This document shows positions 17,537-25,245 of a stretch of 64,000 nucleotides of DNA, one piece after another. A program made the position numbers and the translations under genes. The notes below the pieces were generated by a model, which saw only the letters and a program-made list of their open reading frames with translations, had not been told where the DNA came from and made no database searches. Positions within the stretch are counted from its first letter, which is position 1; each line of letters starts with the position of its first letter. Source of the DNA: Clavibacter sp. VKM Ac-2873 (GTDB taxonomy: Bacteria > Actinomycetota > Actinomycetes > Actinomycetales > Microbacteriaceae); NCBI RefSeq assembly GCF_015351075.1, contig NZ_JADKRS010000002.1, positions 310,001 through 374,000 of the forward strand. The letters are read 5' to 3'.

Positions 17537-17586
17537 ATCAGACATCGCCCCCCTCTGAGCTTCGGCTCAAGGGGGCGATTTTCGTT
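17537..17586 (+). ncRNA. candidate short hairpin RNA upstream of the Abi gene
   Basis: From the predicted start a ~50-nt RNA would carry a repeated GACATC (17534, 17541) and then a strong hairpin. ATCGCCCCC (17544-17552) pairs with GGGGGCGAT (17571-17579). An upper stem TGAGC/GCTCA closes on a TTCG tetraloop, and the 3' tail is TTTTCGTT. This is the best intrinsic terminator seen in the window, and it stands before, not after, a gene. It therefore either ends a dedicated small RNA or attenuates the Abi gene. Small RNAs beside AbiF-type genes have been reported as I recall; this one is not verified. Confidence 0.45.
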
Positions 17587-17589
17587 GTG

Positions 17590-17599
17590 ATGTATACAT
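17590..17599. promoter_or_regulatory. palindrome ATGTATACAT overlapping a -10-like TATACA
   Basis: A perfect 10-bp palindrome lies 6 bp before the GTG start of the Abi gene, with TATACA (17593-17598) placed for leaderless transcription. It may be the gene's own promoter and operator. Confidence 0.4.
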
Positions 17600-17605
17600 G
17601 TCAGC

Positions 17606-18622
17606 GTGGAGTACACGAAGGATTTCCGGGAGCGCGATGAGCTCCTGGAGCAGCTCATCGCCAGAGGCCTCGCGGTCCCCGACCGAAACGGTGCGCTCAA
17701 GTTCCTCACCCGCGTCGGGTACTTCCGTTCAGGTGCGTACCGATATGTCTTCAGATCCCTGTTGCCGCCCGATGAAGCTGACGCCAGTCTTCGCCAGTAC
17801 CGGTCGGACGACTATCTCGAGGGAGCGAGCTTCTCGCACGTGATGAAGCTCGAGTCTTTTGATTCGAAGCTGGCTCGCGTGTGCCTGGAGGGGCTGTTCG
17901 ACTTCGAGATCAGACTCCGTGCCGCAATTGCTCACACCTTGGCAGCCCGCGACGTCGCAGCGCACGTCCGGGAAGAGTGTCTCGATGAGACCGCGTGTCA
18001 CCAGCGCAGCGGTGTCGAGACGAAGCTCGACGCCTGGTTGAAGACCTGTCAGGAGGCGATCTCCTCAGCAGCGGAGGATGAGGACTTCATCCGCCATCAC
18101 CTGCTCAAGTACCCGGAGCAACCGGTTCCGATCTGGGCGCTAACCGAGGTCATCAGCTTCGGGAAGCTTCCGTTCCTCTTCGATCTCATGCGCATCGAGG
18201 ACAGACGCACGGTCGCTCGGGAGTTCGGCTTCGTCCATCCCAAGCCCTTCGGCGCCGTGCTCCGGATGATGGTCGACTTCCGAAACACGTGCGCACATGG
18301 ATCACGACTCTTCAACCGCGCCTTCAAGAGAGCCGTCTCCATTAAGCAGCATGAGACCCAGGGGGACCTCCTGGACCATCTGCTCGTCGACAACTACACA
18401 CGCGCACCCAAGCCCAGTCAGCGGCTGTACATCTATGCCGCCGTTCTCGCGTTCATGTTGCGCTCCCACGTGGCGGAGGCGTCGTGGCACTCGTCCTTCG
18501 GCACCCAGGTCCGCAAGTTCGACATCGACCTGGCGGATCGTGACGGGAGCCGGCTCCTGGATCCCGACGTGAGCATGGGATTCCCGCAGGGGTGGGAGCA
18601 GCTGGCGTTGTGGAGACGGTGA
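17606..18622 (+). CDS. Abi_2 family (AbiD/AbiF-like) abortive-infection HEPN protein
   Basis: The 338-residue protein shows the family's N-terminal pattern (LIARGLAVPDRNGALKFLTRVGYF, residues 17-40, shown in part) and two HEPN-type R-x4-H motifs: R105-AAIA-H110, and R226-NTCA-H231 in DFRNTCAHGSRL. HEPN proteins of this family are predicted RNases that stop growth after phage infection; activity here is inferred. Codon use is clearly less GC-rich than in the kdp genes, which suggests transfer. GTG at 17606 has no SD but lies 7 bp after TATACA. It stands alone on the plus strand between the kdp promoter region and an Imm-5-like gene. Confidence 0.85.
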   Translation: MEYTKDFRERDELLEQLIARGLAVPDRNGALKFLTRVGYFRSGAYRYVFRSLLPPDEADASLRQYRSDDYLEGASFSHVMKLESFDSKLARVCLEGLFDFEIRLRAAIAHTLAARDVAAHVREECLDETACHQRSGVETKLDAWLKTCQEAISSAAEDEDFIRHHLLKYPEQPVPIWALTEVISFGKLPFLFDLMRIEDRRTVAREFGFVHPKPFGAVLRMMVDFRNTCAHGSRLFNRAFKRAVSIKQHETQGDLLDHLLVDNYTRAPKPSQRLYIYAAVLAFMLRSHVAEASWHSSFGTQVRKFDIDLADRDGSRLLDPDVSMGFPQGWEQLALWRR

Positions 18623-18702
18623 TCCACCTCGTCATCGATGAGGCTTGATCGCTTCGACTGACTTCAGTGAGAGGTCGCCGTCGGCACAGGCACTGTGTGG
18701 CG

Positions 18703-19227
18703 TCAGACGAGGTCGTCGAACACGCCCCAGCAGATCGCGCTGCGGGCGCGCTGGTCGTCGAGCACGGCGGCGCGGAGGTGCGCGGGGATCCGCTCGCGCT
18801 GCCAGGCGCGCTCGGCGTCGCGGGCGGCGTCCCGGTCTGCGGGCGGCACCGCGGCGCTCGCCGCCCGGATCGCGTACGCCGCAGCTCCGAGGTCGTGCGC
18901 CGCGACGTGGGCGACCGCCACGGCCTGCCCGGCCGCGAGCGCGGCGAAGCGGGCCGGATCCGGCAGTCCCTTGCCGGCCGCGTTGGCGCGGAACGCCTGC
19001 TGGTGCGCCTCCTTCATCGGCACCTCGCCGCGCACCCAGCCGCGCGCCACCTCGATCGTCGTGCGAAGGATCGGGTCGTCCGGCCGCTCCGCCTCGAACA
19101 GCGGCCGCACGTGCTCCGCGCACGCGACGGCCCACAGCGCGAGCAGCCGGTGGTCGTCGTCGGTCAGCGTGCCGCCGCGGCGCACGGTGATGAGGGCGGG
19201 GTCGCGCTCCTTCGGGAGGATGGGCAT
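18703..19227 (-). CDS. Imm-5-like putative immunity protein
   Basis: 174 residues, alpha-helical and Ala-rich: DHRLLALWAVACAEHVRPLFE, then RPDDPILRTTIEVARGWVRGEV, AAGQAVAVAHVAAHDLGAAAYA and a C-terminal basic helix. This pattern matches the actinobacterial proteins labelled putative immunity protein (Imm-5-like domain). Such domains usually neutralise polymorphic toxins, but no toxin gene adjoins it and many family members are orphans. It is convergent with the Abi gene. Confidence 0.7.
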   Translation of the reverse strand: MPILPKERDPALITVRRGGTLTDDDHRLLALWAVACAEHVRPLFEAERPDDPILRTTIEVARGWVRGEVPMKEAHQQAFRANAAGKGLPDPARFAALAAGQAVAVAHVAAHDLGAAAYAIRAASAAVPPADRDAARDAERAWQRERIPAHLRAAVLDDQRARSAICWGVFDDLV

Positions 19228-19249
19228 GCGCGCGTCCGCGGCGCGACGG

Positions 19250-19714
19250 TCAGCCGGCGACGGGCAGGTCGATCGTGCCCGCCCTCTTCACGGTGTCGCA
19301 CCGGTCGTCCGGGTCGGCGAGGGACCACGAGAGATCGGCCGTGTCCTCGGCCAGGGCGGTGCCGTCCGCCGCCAGCGCAGTGAACGTGGCCTGCGCCGGG
19401 GTCGTCATGCCCCGCGCGATCGTCCATCGGCCGGGGCCCGACGGGGTGGCGGCGTACTCGGGGAGAGCGGCGTCCGGATCCGCCGACGGGCCCGACTGCT
19501 CGAGCGTCCCCGAGCACCCGTCCTCGTCGCACATGCGCACGAGCGCGACCTGCGCGACGGCCTGCTCGGATCCGGCGAGCTGCACGTCGACGACGTTCTG
19601 GTAGCCCACCTCGCCGCATCCGTACGCGGGGCTGCACGCGCTCAGGGAGACCGCGGCGAGCAGAGTGGCGGCGGCCAGGCCGAGGGCGCGGGACGCGCGT
19701 GCGGTGCGGGGCAT
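19250..19714 (-). CDS. secreted lipoprotein of unknown function
   Basis: 154 residues with a lipoprotein signal peptide: basic start, hydrophobic stretch LGLAAATLLAAV and lipobox LSAC, giving a lipidated Cys near residue 27. The mature part has further Cys in YGCGEV, RMCDEDGC and DDRCDTV that may form disulfides. No conserved domain is recognised. ATG at 19714 is selected because it gives a normal signal peptide; an earlier start at 19759 would bury it. It is followed 22 bp later by the Imm-5-like gene. Confidence 0.75.
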   Translation of the reverse strand: MPRTARASRALGLAAATLLAAVSLSACSPAYGCGEVGYQNVVDVQLAGSEQAVAQVALVRMCDEDGCSGTLEQSGPSADPDAALPEYAATPSGPGRWTIARGMTTPAQATFTALAADGTALAEDTADLSWSLADPDDRCDTVKRAGTIDLPVAG

Positions 19715-19766
19715 GCCCGACCCTCTCACGGGGTCGGCAAGCGGCACCAGGCCGGCCAAGGGGAGA

Positions 19767-20567
19767 TCACGCCGCCCACTCCGCCACCACGTCCGCGCCC
19801 ACCTTCACGATGAGCACCGCGACCACCACGATGAACGCGATGCGGATGAAGCGGCTGCCGCGAGCGACCGCCATGCGGGATCCCGCGTAGCCGCCGACCA
19901 TGTTCGCGACGCCCATGCCGAGCGCGAGCGCCCAGAGCACGTGGCCCTGGGGGATGAAGAAGGCGAGGGCGCCGAGGTTGGTCGCGACGTTGACGATCTT
20001 CGCCTTGGCGCTCGCGAGCACGAAGTCGTAGCCGAGCGCGGTGATGAGCGCGATGATCAGGAACGTGCCCGTGCCGGGTCCGATGAGGCCGTCGTAGAAG
20101 CCGATCACCACGCCGAGCAGCGCCGCGATGCCGTGGTGCTTCCGTCCCGTGTGGCGGAGCGCCGCCACGTCGCCGAGCCGCGGCCGGGCGATGGTCACGA
20201 CGGCCACGATGATCAGCGCGACCACCACGAGCGGCTTGAACACCGACGCCGGAAGCAGCGCCGCGAGGCTCGCGCCGCCATAGGAGCCCACGAGCGCGAC
20301 GGCCGCCATCGGGAGCGCGGTGCGGAGATCCGGGTGCGTGCGCCGGTACCAGGTGACCGCGCTCGTCGTCGTGCCGAACAGCGACGCGAGCTTGTTGGTC
20401 GCGAGCGCCTCCACGGGCGTGATCCCCGGCACGAGCAGCAGCGCCGGCAGCTGCAGGAGTCCGCCGCCGCCCACGACCGCGTCGATCCATCCGGCCGCGA
20501 GCGCCGCCAGGATCATGAGCAGCGCGACCGTGAGCGTGATCTCGCCGAGGGAGCCGCCGATGTCCAT
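19767..20567 (-). CDS. TauE/SafE-family (TSUP) anion exporter
   Basis: The 266-residue membrane protein has 7-8 TM helices in two repeats. The family signature GWIDAVVGGGGLLQLPALL with NKLASLFGTT is in the first half, and GFYDGLIGPGTGTFLI with KIVNVATNLGAL in the second. TSUP proteins export sulfite, sulfonates or related organic anions; the substrate here is unknown. It begins 10 bp after the oxidoreductase gene, so the two may form one unit. Confidence 0.88.
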   Translation of the reverse strand: MDIGGSLGEITLTVALLMILAALAAGWIDAVVGGGGLLQLPALLLVPGITPVEALATNKLASLFGTTTSAVTWYRRTHPDLRTALPMAAVALVGSYGGASLAALLPASVFKPLVVVALIIVAVVTIARPRLGDVAALRHTGRKHHGIAALLGVVIGFYDGLIGPGTGTFLIIALITALGYDFVLASAKAKIVNVATNLGALAFFIPQGHVLWALALGMGVANMVGGYAGSRMAVARGSRFIRIAFIVVVAVLIVKVGADVVAEWAA

Positions 20568-20576
20568 GCGCGCTCG

Positions 20577-21311
20577 CTACTCGGCGGCGGGGGAGGCGGA
20601 GCGCGCGTCCGCCGACTCGGCCGCGACCAGGCGGCGGATCTCCTCCGCGTCCACGTTCACGCCGAAGAGCGAGCGGCCGGGCTCCAGCACGCGGCCGGCG
20701 CTGAGCGGTCCGATGTCCACGGGGTCGAAGCCGAACGCGTCCACGAGGCCGGCGACCGTCGCGCGCGCCCGCTCGTCGTCGCCCGCGACCGCGATGCCCT
20801 TGCGGCCGGGCTCGCCGGCCGGCCGGGGTCCCTCGTCGAGGTCGTGATAGCCCATGTGGTTGAAGGCCTTGACGATCGTCGACTCCGGGAGGAAGTCCTG
20901 CACCAGCTCGCTCGTGGAGGAGGCGGGCTTGGCCAGGTCGTCGCGGTGGCCGTCGACCTCCCACCAGTAGTTCATGGCGTCGACCACGAGCTTCCCGGCG
21001 AGCGGGGCGACGGGGACGGAGGGCAGCTTGCCGAGGGGCAGCGCGAGGATCACGACGTCGGCGCGCGCGGCCGCGTCCGCCGAGGTGGTGGCGACCGCGC
21101 CGGGCGCGAGCACCTCGACGATGAGGGCGATGCGCGACGGATCGCCCGAGCCGGAGATGAGCACCGGGTGCCCGGCGGCGATCGCGCGGCGGGCGAGCAC
21201 GGTGCCGACCTTGCCGGCGCCGAGGATCCCGATGGTCGGCAGCGCGCCGGGGCCGCATCCCGGCGTCCCCTCGTCGTCGCGGCGGGCGGGGGCGTCGGGG
21301 GACTGCGTCAT
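20577..21311 (-). CDS. NADPH-dependent F420 reductase-like (NADP_oxidored) protein
   Basis: 244 residues with an N-terminal Rossmann fold: [16 protein letters not shown] (about 29-44), an SGSGDPSR loop suited to NADP phosphate, and [14 protein letters not shown]. Mid-protein [22 protein letters not shown] and [11 protein letters not shown] follow the pattern of actinobacterial NAD(P)-binding proteins related to F420:NADP oxidoreductase. True F420 activity is not proven. ATG at 21311 follows an SD-like GGAGG. Confidence 0.82.
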   Translation of the reverse strand: MTQSPDAPARRDDEGTPGCGPGALPTIGILGAGKVGTVLARRAIAAGHPVLISGSGDPSRIALIVEVLAPGAVATTSADAAARADVVILALPLGKLPSVPVAPLAGKLVVDAMNYWWEVDGHRDDLAKPASSTSELVQDFLPESTIVKAFNHMGYHDLDEGPRPAGEPGRKGIAVAGDDERARATVAGLVDAFGFDPVDIGPLSAGRVLEPGRSLFGVNVDAEEIRRLVAAESADARSASPAAE

Positions 21312-21382
21312 GCCTCCATCATCCCCGCCGCGGGGCGCGCCGCCGCACGCCCGAGCCCGGCGGGCCAGCCGAGCCGCGCCGC

Positions 21383-21388
21383 TAGGGT
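21383..21388 (+). promoter_or_regulatory. -10 box TAGGGT upstream of the GAF-ANTAR pair
   Basis: TAGGGT predicts a transcript start near 21395 and a leader of about 90 nt. The leader contains the perfect hairpin GCCGAC-GCCC-GTCGGC (21396-21411) and a 12-codon open frame. Confidence 0.35.
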
Positions 21389-21456
21389 GGCCGAGCGCCG
21401 ACGCCCGTCGGCACGCGGCTCGCGCCCGGTGCGCCCCGCAGGACCGAGGGAGCGAC

Positions 21457-21495
21457 ATGCGCACGATCCGGTCCCGCGAGGATCCCCGTGGCTGA
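21457..21495 (+). CDS. 12-residue leader peptide ([12 protein letters not shown]) overlapping the next start
   Basis: An ATG with a good SD (GAGGGAG, 21446-21452) opens a 12-codon frame whose TGA lies 3 bp inside the following GAF-ANTAR gene. This SD is better than the one before the main GTG, so the peptide may couple or gate translation. It may also be chance. Confidence 0.35.
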   Translation: MRTIRSREDPRG

Positions 21496-22189
21496 CCGCG
21501 ACCGCCACGCCGGCGCCGTGCTCGCGTTGGAGGGCGCCACGGGCGCCGGATCCGACCTGTGCGGCCCCCTCGTCTCCGCGCTCGGCGTGAGCGGCGCCGC
21601 GGTCTCGACCCTCGGGGATCCGATCGGCAGCGAGACCGTCTGCGCGTCGGACGACCGCGCGGCGCGGCTCGACGAGATCCAGCTCGACCTCGGCGAGGGC
21701 CCGTGCTGGGAGGCGCTGACCACGCGCCGGCCCGTGCTGGAGCCGGACGTGCAGGGATCCGACGCCGCCACCTGGCCGCTCGCCCGCCACGCCATGCGCG
21801 AGACGGGCCTCGGCGCCGTCTTCGCCTTCCCGCTCGTGGTCGCCGGGCTCCGCCTCGGCGCGGTGGACCTCTACTCCCGCACCGCCCGCGACATCTCCGA
21901 CCGGGAGGTGGCCGACGCCACCGCCCTGTCCCGGATCGTCGCCCGCCAGGTCCTCCGCCGCGCGCTCCTGGCCGCCGAGGGCCCGCAGGAGGAGACTGGG
22001 ACCTGGGATGGCCGGTACTCGCGCCGCGAGGTCCACCAGGCCACCGGGATGGTGGTCGCGCAGATGGGGATCCGGCCGGCCGACGCGCTCCTCGTCCTCC
22101 GCGGCCACGCCTTCGCCACCGGCCGATCCCTGCGCGATGTCGCCGAGGACGTCGTGGACCGGACGCTCGACTTCAGCCCCGACCGCTGA
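21488..22189 (+). CDS. GAF-ANTAR regulator 1
   Basis: 233 residues: a GAF domain (about 20-155) with the [17 protein letters not shown] motif typical of this family, then a C-terminal ANTAR domain (about 175-225) reading [16 protein letters not shown] and [15 protein letters not shown] domains bind dual-hexaloop RNA hairpins and prevent termination; the GAF part senses an unknown signal. GTG at 21488 has GAGGA 5 bp upstream and overlaps the leader frame. A second GAF-ANTAR gene begins 49 bp downstream in the same direction. Confidence 0.9.
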   Translation: MADRDRHAGAVLALEGATGAGSDLCGPLVSALGVSGAAVSTLGDPIGSETVCASDDRAARLDEIQLDLGEGPCWEALTTRRPVLEPDVQGSDAATWPLARHAMRETGLGAVFAFPLVVAGLRLGAVDLYSRTARDISDREVADATALSRIVARQVLRRALLAAEGPQEETGTWDGRYSRREVHQATGMVVAQMGIRPADALLVLRGHAFATGRSLRDVAEDVVDRTLDFSPDR

Positions 22190-22238
22190 TCCGCACCACC
22201 ACCGCCACCCGCCCGATCGACCCAGAGGAACCACGACG

Positions 22239-22964
22239 ATGCCGGAGACCCGGGAAGCGCAGCTCGTCCACACCTTCGTGAGCCTCGCCGACTCGCTCGT
22301 GAGCGGCTACGACGTGCTCGACCTGCTCCAGACGCTCGTCGACCAGGCGACCCTGCTGTTCGACGCGAGCGCGTCGGGCATCATCATCGGGCCGGACGCC
22401 CAGCACCTCGAGGTCGTCGCGTCCACGAGCGAGAAGAGCCGCCTGGTCGGGCTGATGCAGCTCGAGGTCGGCGAGGGCCCGTGCGTCGAGGCCGTGACGA
22501 CCGGCCGCGTCGTGTCCGTCGCCGACGTGCGGGCGATCGCCCACCGGTGGCCGGCCTTCGCGGCGCAGGCGGCGGGCGCCGGGTACGTGTCGGTGCACGC
22601 GATCCCGCTGCGGCTGCGCGGGCAGGTCATCGGCTCGCTCAACCTCTTCCGCGAGCACGAGGGCGTGCTCAACGAGGCGGACGCGACGGCCGCGCAGGCG
22701 CTCGCGGACGTGGCGACCATCAGCGTGCTGCAGGAGCGGATCATCCACGACAGCAGCGTCGTGCACGACCAGCTCCGCCACGCGCTCGACAGCCGGGTGG
22801 TCATCGAGCAGGCCAAGGGCGTCATCGCGCACACCCTCGGCGTGGACATGGACGAGGCGTTCCGGCTCATCCGCCGCGAGGCCCGCAGCACGAGCACGCC
22901 GATGCCCGCCGTCGCGGCGGCCATCGTGGAGGGTCGCGTGACGCTCGAGGCGGCGCAGCCGTAG
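22239..22964 (+). CDS. GAF-ANTAR regulator 2
   Basis: 241 residues, the same architecture as its upstream neighbour: GAF (about 15-160) with LEVGEGPCVEAVTTGRVVSV and HAIPLRLRGQVIGSLNLF, then ANTAR (about 180-235) with RVVIEQAKGVIAHTLGVDMDEAF (shown in part) and the aromatic/Ala pattern needed for RNA binding. AGAGGAA gives an SD for the ATG. The two proteins are diverged paralogs that may heterodimerise or bind different RNAs; the targets are unknown. Confidence 0.92.
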   Translation: MPETREAQLVHTFVSLADSLVSGYDVLDLLQTLVDQATLLFDASASGIIIGPDAQHLEVVASTSEKSRLVGLMQLEVGEGPCVEAVTTGRVVSVADVRAIAHRWPAFAAQAAGAGYVSVHAIPLRLRGQVIGSLNLFREHEGVLNEADATAAQALADVATISVLQERIIHDSSVVHDQLRHALDSRVVIEQAKGVIAHTLGVDMDEAFRLIRREARSTSTPMPAVAAAIVEGRVTLEAAQP

Positions 22965-22979
22965 GAGCGGCGCCCCGCG

Positions 22980-23621
22980 TCAGGAGAGCGTGCCGTCGAG
23001 GATCCTCTCGAGCGTGTCGAGGCCCTCCCACACGTGGGCGTGGATGCCGGCCGCGCGGGCCGCGTCGACGTTGGCGGGCTTGTCGTCGACGAACACGATC
23101 CGCTCGGCCGGGCTGCCGAGGCGCTCGACGGCGTGCTGCCAGACGTCGGCATCGGGCTTGGCCATGCCGATCCGCGCGCTCACCAGCACCACCTCGAAGC
23201 GCCCGCCCCAGCCCGCGGGATCCTCGAGCACGTCGGCGAGCTCGTGCGGCGCGTTGGAGAGGATCGCGAGCGGGTGGCCGGCGGCGATGGCGCGGTCCAG
23301 GGCGGCGGTCGTCCGGTCGTCCGGGGATCCCCAGCGGCGCTGCTCGATCGCGACGAGCTCCGCGAGGTCGTCCTCGCCGGGCGCGGGCAGGCCGAGGTCG
23401 CGGGCGACGGCGTCCCAGAACTCCCGGGCGCTGCCGCCGCGGTCGTACGCCTCGCGGTGCGCGTCGAAGGCCGCGCGGACGCGGGCCTCCGCGTCCTCGC
23501 CACCCGGGGCATCGGGATCGAGCGCACGGCTGATCGCGCCGATGTCGTCCGGCCGCGTGATGAGCACCCCGCCGATGTCGAAGAGGAGCCAGGGGAGGGC
23601 GGGGTCGCGGTTCTCGGGCAC
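22980..23621 (-). CDS. HAD-superfamily (HAD-IA) hydrolase
   Basis: 213 residues. Motif I is LLFDIGGVL (Asp15), with Gly where many HADs have the second Asp, as in the YihX/epoxide-hydrolase-like subgroup. Motif II is ILSNAP, motif III is Lys in GMAKPDADVW, and motif IV is VFVDDKPANVDAARAAG. An alpha-helical cap lies between about 25 and 95. It is probably a small phosphatase of unknown substrate. GTG at 23621 follows AAGGAG at SD distance. It is convergent with GAF-ANTAR 2. Confidence 0.87.
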   Translation of the reverse strand: MPENRDPALPWLLFDIGGVLITRPDDIGAISRALDPDAPGGEDAEARVRAAFDAHREAYDRGGSAREFWDAVARDLGLPAPGEDDLAELVAIEQRRWGSPDDRTTAALDRAIAAGHPLAILSNAPHELADVLEDPAGWGGRFEVVLVSARIGMAKPDADVWQHAVERLGSPAERIVFVDDKPANVDAARAAGIHAHVWEGLDTLERILDGTLS

Positions 23622-23791
23622 GGGTCTCCTTCGGGACGAGCGGACGGGGATCCCTCGAGCATGCCCGGTGCGCGCCCGGGGCGCCCGCCGGGTCCACGGG
23701 TGTGCGGATCCCGTGAGGGTCGCGGCCCCGGCCGCACGGCTTCCGTGAGGGCCGGGTCCGGCCGCCGTCCGCGGGGGTAGACCTGTCTGCC

Positions 23792-24373
23792 ATGACCCTC
23801 ACCGCGATCCTCCCGTCGCTCCGCCGCAGCATCCCGGATCCGCTCGCCCCCGCCCTCTGGCCCGCCGGCACCGTCGCCACCACGACCGACCTGCGCGTCG
23901 GCGACGTGTCCCTCGTCGCGCTCGCCGCGGAGCGCGGCACCCCCTGCACGACCACGGCCGCCGCGGTCGAGCGGGGCAGCGGCGCACGCGCCTCGCGGAC
24001 GGCGTCGGCCTCGGCGGTCGTGCTGCGGATCCTCGCCGTCGCCCCCGCGACCGCCGACTCCCCGCGCGCCCTCCTCGTGGACGCGGACGTCGCGGGCCTC
24101 GCCTGCGCATGGGCCGAGGCACGGCTCATCGGCCGGGCGTCCACCGCCGCGGCGCGGCCCGCGGAGGTCGGCGGCCAGGCCGTGCGCCTGCCCGCCGACC
24201 TCGCGGCCGGCGACCTCATCGCGGTGCCCGTGCCGGCCGCGGTGGAGGCGCGGGGGATCCGCGTGGTCGACGCGTCGATGCCCGTCACGCTCCCGCGCGC
24301 GGCCCGCATCGCCGCCGTCCCGGTGCGCATCGAGGCGCCCGTCGTCGTGCGGGCGCTGGCGCACGCGCGCTGA
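23792..24373 (+). CDS. conserved-looking Ala-rich protein of unknown function
   Basis: 193 residues with low-complexity Ala, Val and Arg content, beta-strand-like segments and no TM helix or signal peptide. The repeated VVLRILAVAP, GDLIAVPVPAAVEARGIRV and VPVRIEAPVVVRAL resemble SAF-like beta structure, but I cannot assign it. The ATG follows TAGACC (23778-23783) by 8 bp and no SD is seen. It is real by codon pattern (third-position G/C), but function is unknown. Confidence 0.55.
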   Translation: MTLTAILPSLRRSIPDPLAPALWPAGTVATTTDLRVGDVSLVALAAERGTPCTTTAAAVERGSGARASRTASASAVVLRILAVAPATADSPRALLVDADVAGLACAWAEARLIGRASTAAARPAEVGGQAVRLPADLAAGDLIAVPVPAAVEARGIRVVDASMPVTLPRAARIAAVPVRIEAPVVVRALAHAR

Positions 24374-24414
24374 TCCGCGGCCGCCCGCCCGTGCGGCCGC
24401 GGCGCCGCCCTGTA

Positions 24415-24420
24415 CTACAC
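24415..24420 (+). promoter_or_regulatory. -10 box TACACT of tRNA-Ser
   Basis: TACACT ends 8 bp before the mature 5' end of the tRNA, a standard position. No convincing -35 was identified. Confidence 0.55.
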
Positions 24421-24428
24421 TCGATCCC

Positions 24429-24518
24429 GGTGGCGTGTCCGAGCGGCCTAAGGAGCACGCCTCGAAAGCGTGTGTGGGGGAGACTCCACCGTGGGTTCAA
24501 ATCCCACCGCCACCGCCA
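24429..24518 (+). tRNA. tRNA-Ser (anticodon CGA)
   Basis: A class II tRNA: acceptor stem GGTGGCG (24429-24435) pairs with CGCCACC (24508-24514). The D-arm is TCCGAGCGGCCTAAGGA, and the anticodon stem CACGC/GCGTG encloses loop CTCGAAA with anticodon CGA (24463-24465). A long variable arm and T-loop GGTTCAAATCC follow, with the discriminator G at 24515 and encoded CCA at 24516-24518. It reads UCG. Confidence 0.97.
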
Positions 24519-24561
24519 GACGGATCCGGCACCGCGCCTCGCGCGCAGCCGCGGATCCACG

Positions 24562-24591
24562 CGAAGGGCCCCGGGAGACCGGGGCCCTTCG
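24562..24591. terminator. perfect 13-bp stem-loop after tRNA-Ser
   Basis: CGAAGGGCCCCGG and CCGGGGCCCTTCG flank a GAGA tetraloop. It can serve the tRNA and, in the other direction, the convergent response-regulator gene ending at 24625. Confidence 0.8.
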
Positions 24592-24624
24592 TCGTGCGCG
24601 GGGCGGTCGCCGGGCGGACCCGCC

Positions 24625-25245
24625 TCAGCGCAGCACGCCCATCTCCCGCGCCGCCGCGACCGCGCCCGTCCGGGAGCTCACGCCGAGCTTCGAGAAGACG
24701 TGCACGAGGTGGGACTTCACGGTCGCGTCGGTGATGTGCAGGCGCGCGGCGACGTCGGTGTTGGAGGCGCCGTCGGCGACGAGCCGGAGCACCTCGATCT
24801 CGCGCGACGACAGGCTCACGCGCGGTGCGCGCATCCGGGCGAGCAGGCGGCTCGCGACCGCGGGCGCCAGCGCGCTCTCGCCGGCGGCGGCCGCGCGCAC
24901 CGCCGCGAGCAGCTCGGCGGGCGGCGCGTCCTTGAGGAGGTAGCCGCTGGCGCCCGCCTCGACCGCGCTGAGGATGTCGCCGTCGCTGTCGTAGTTGGTG
25001 AGGATCAGCACGTAGGGCGCCGCCTCCGCCGCCCGGATCTGCCGGGTCGCGTCCGCGCCGGTGCGCTCCTGGCCGAACTGGAGGTCCATCAGCACGAGGT
25101 CGGGATCCTCGGACGCCGCCAGCGCGACGGCCTCGGCGGGCGTCGCCGCCTCCCCGATCACGTCGATGTCGTCGGCGGCGTCGAGCACGGCGTGCAGGCC
25201 GGCGCGGACCACGGGGTGGTCGTCGGCGATCACGATGCGGATCAC
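24625..25245 (-). CDS. NarL/LuxR-family response regulator
   Basis: 206 residues: receiver (about 1-120) with DDHPVVRAGL, phospho-Asp in LVLMDLQFG and Lys in YLLKDAPP. A LuxR-type HTH (about 140-200) follows with LSSREIEVLRLVADGASNTDVA and VKSHLVHVFSKLGVSSRT, shown in part. The GTG start overlaps the kinase stop by GTGA. With the adjacent kinase it probably controls the divergent ABC exporter, in the manner of LiaRS or DesKR-type systems; this is inferred from position. Confidence 0.93.
   Translation of the reverse strand: MIRIVIADDHPVVRAGLHAVLDAADDIDVIGEAATPAEAVALAASEDPDLVLMDLQFGQERTGADATRQIRAAEAAPYVLILTNYDSDGDILSAVEAGASGYLLKDAPPAELLAAVRAAAAGESALAPAVASRLLARMRAPRVSLSSREIEVLRLVADGASNTDVAARLHITDATVKSHLVHVFSKLGVSSRTGAVAAAREMGVLR

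Noticed and set aside
17534-17546. Type III toxin-antitoxin repeat RNA
   Set aside because: GACATC is repeated only twice; type III antitoxins have several longer repeats. The Abi_2 family also differs from ToxN.
21396-21411. Hairpin GCCGAC-GCCC-GTCGGC as an ANTAR target
   Set aside because: ANTAR targets are paired hexaloops with conserved A1 and G4; this is a single tetraloop.
24429-24518. tRNA-Ser as an integration site
   Set aside because: No repeat of its 3' end and no integrase gene was seen within the window.
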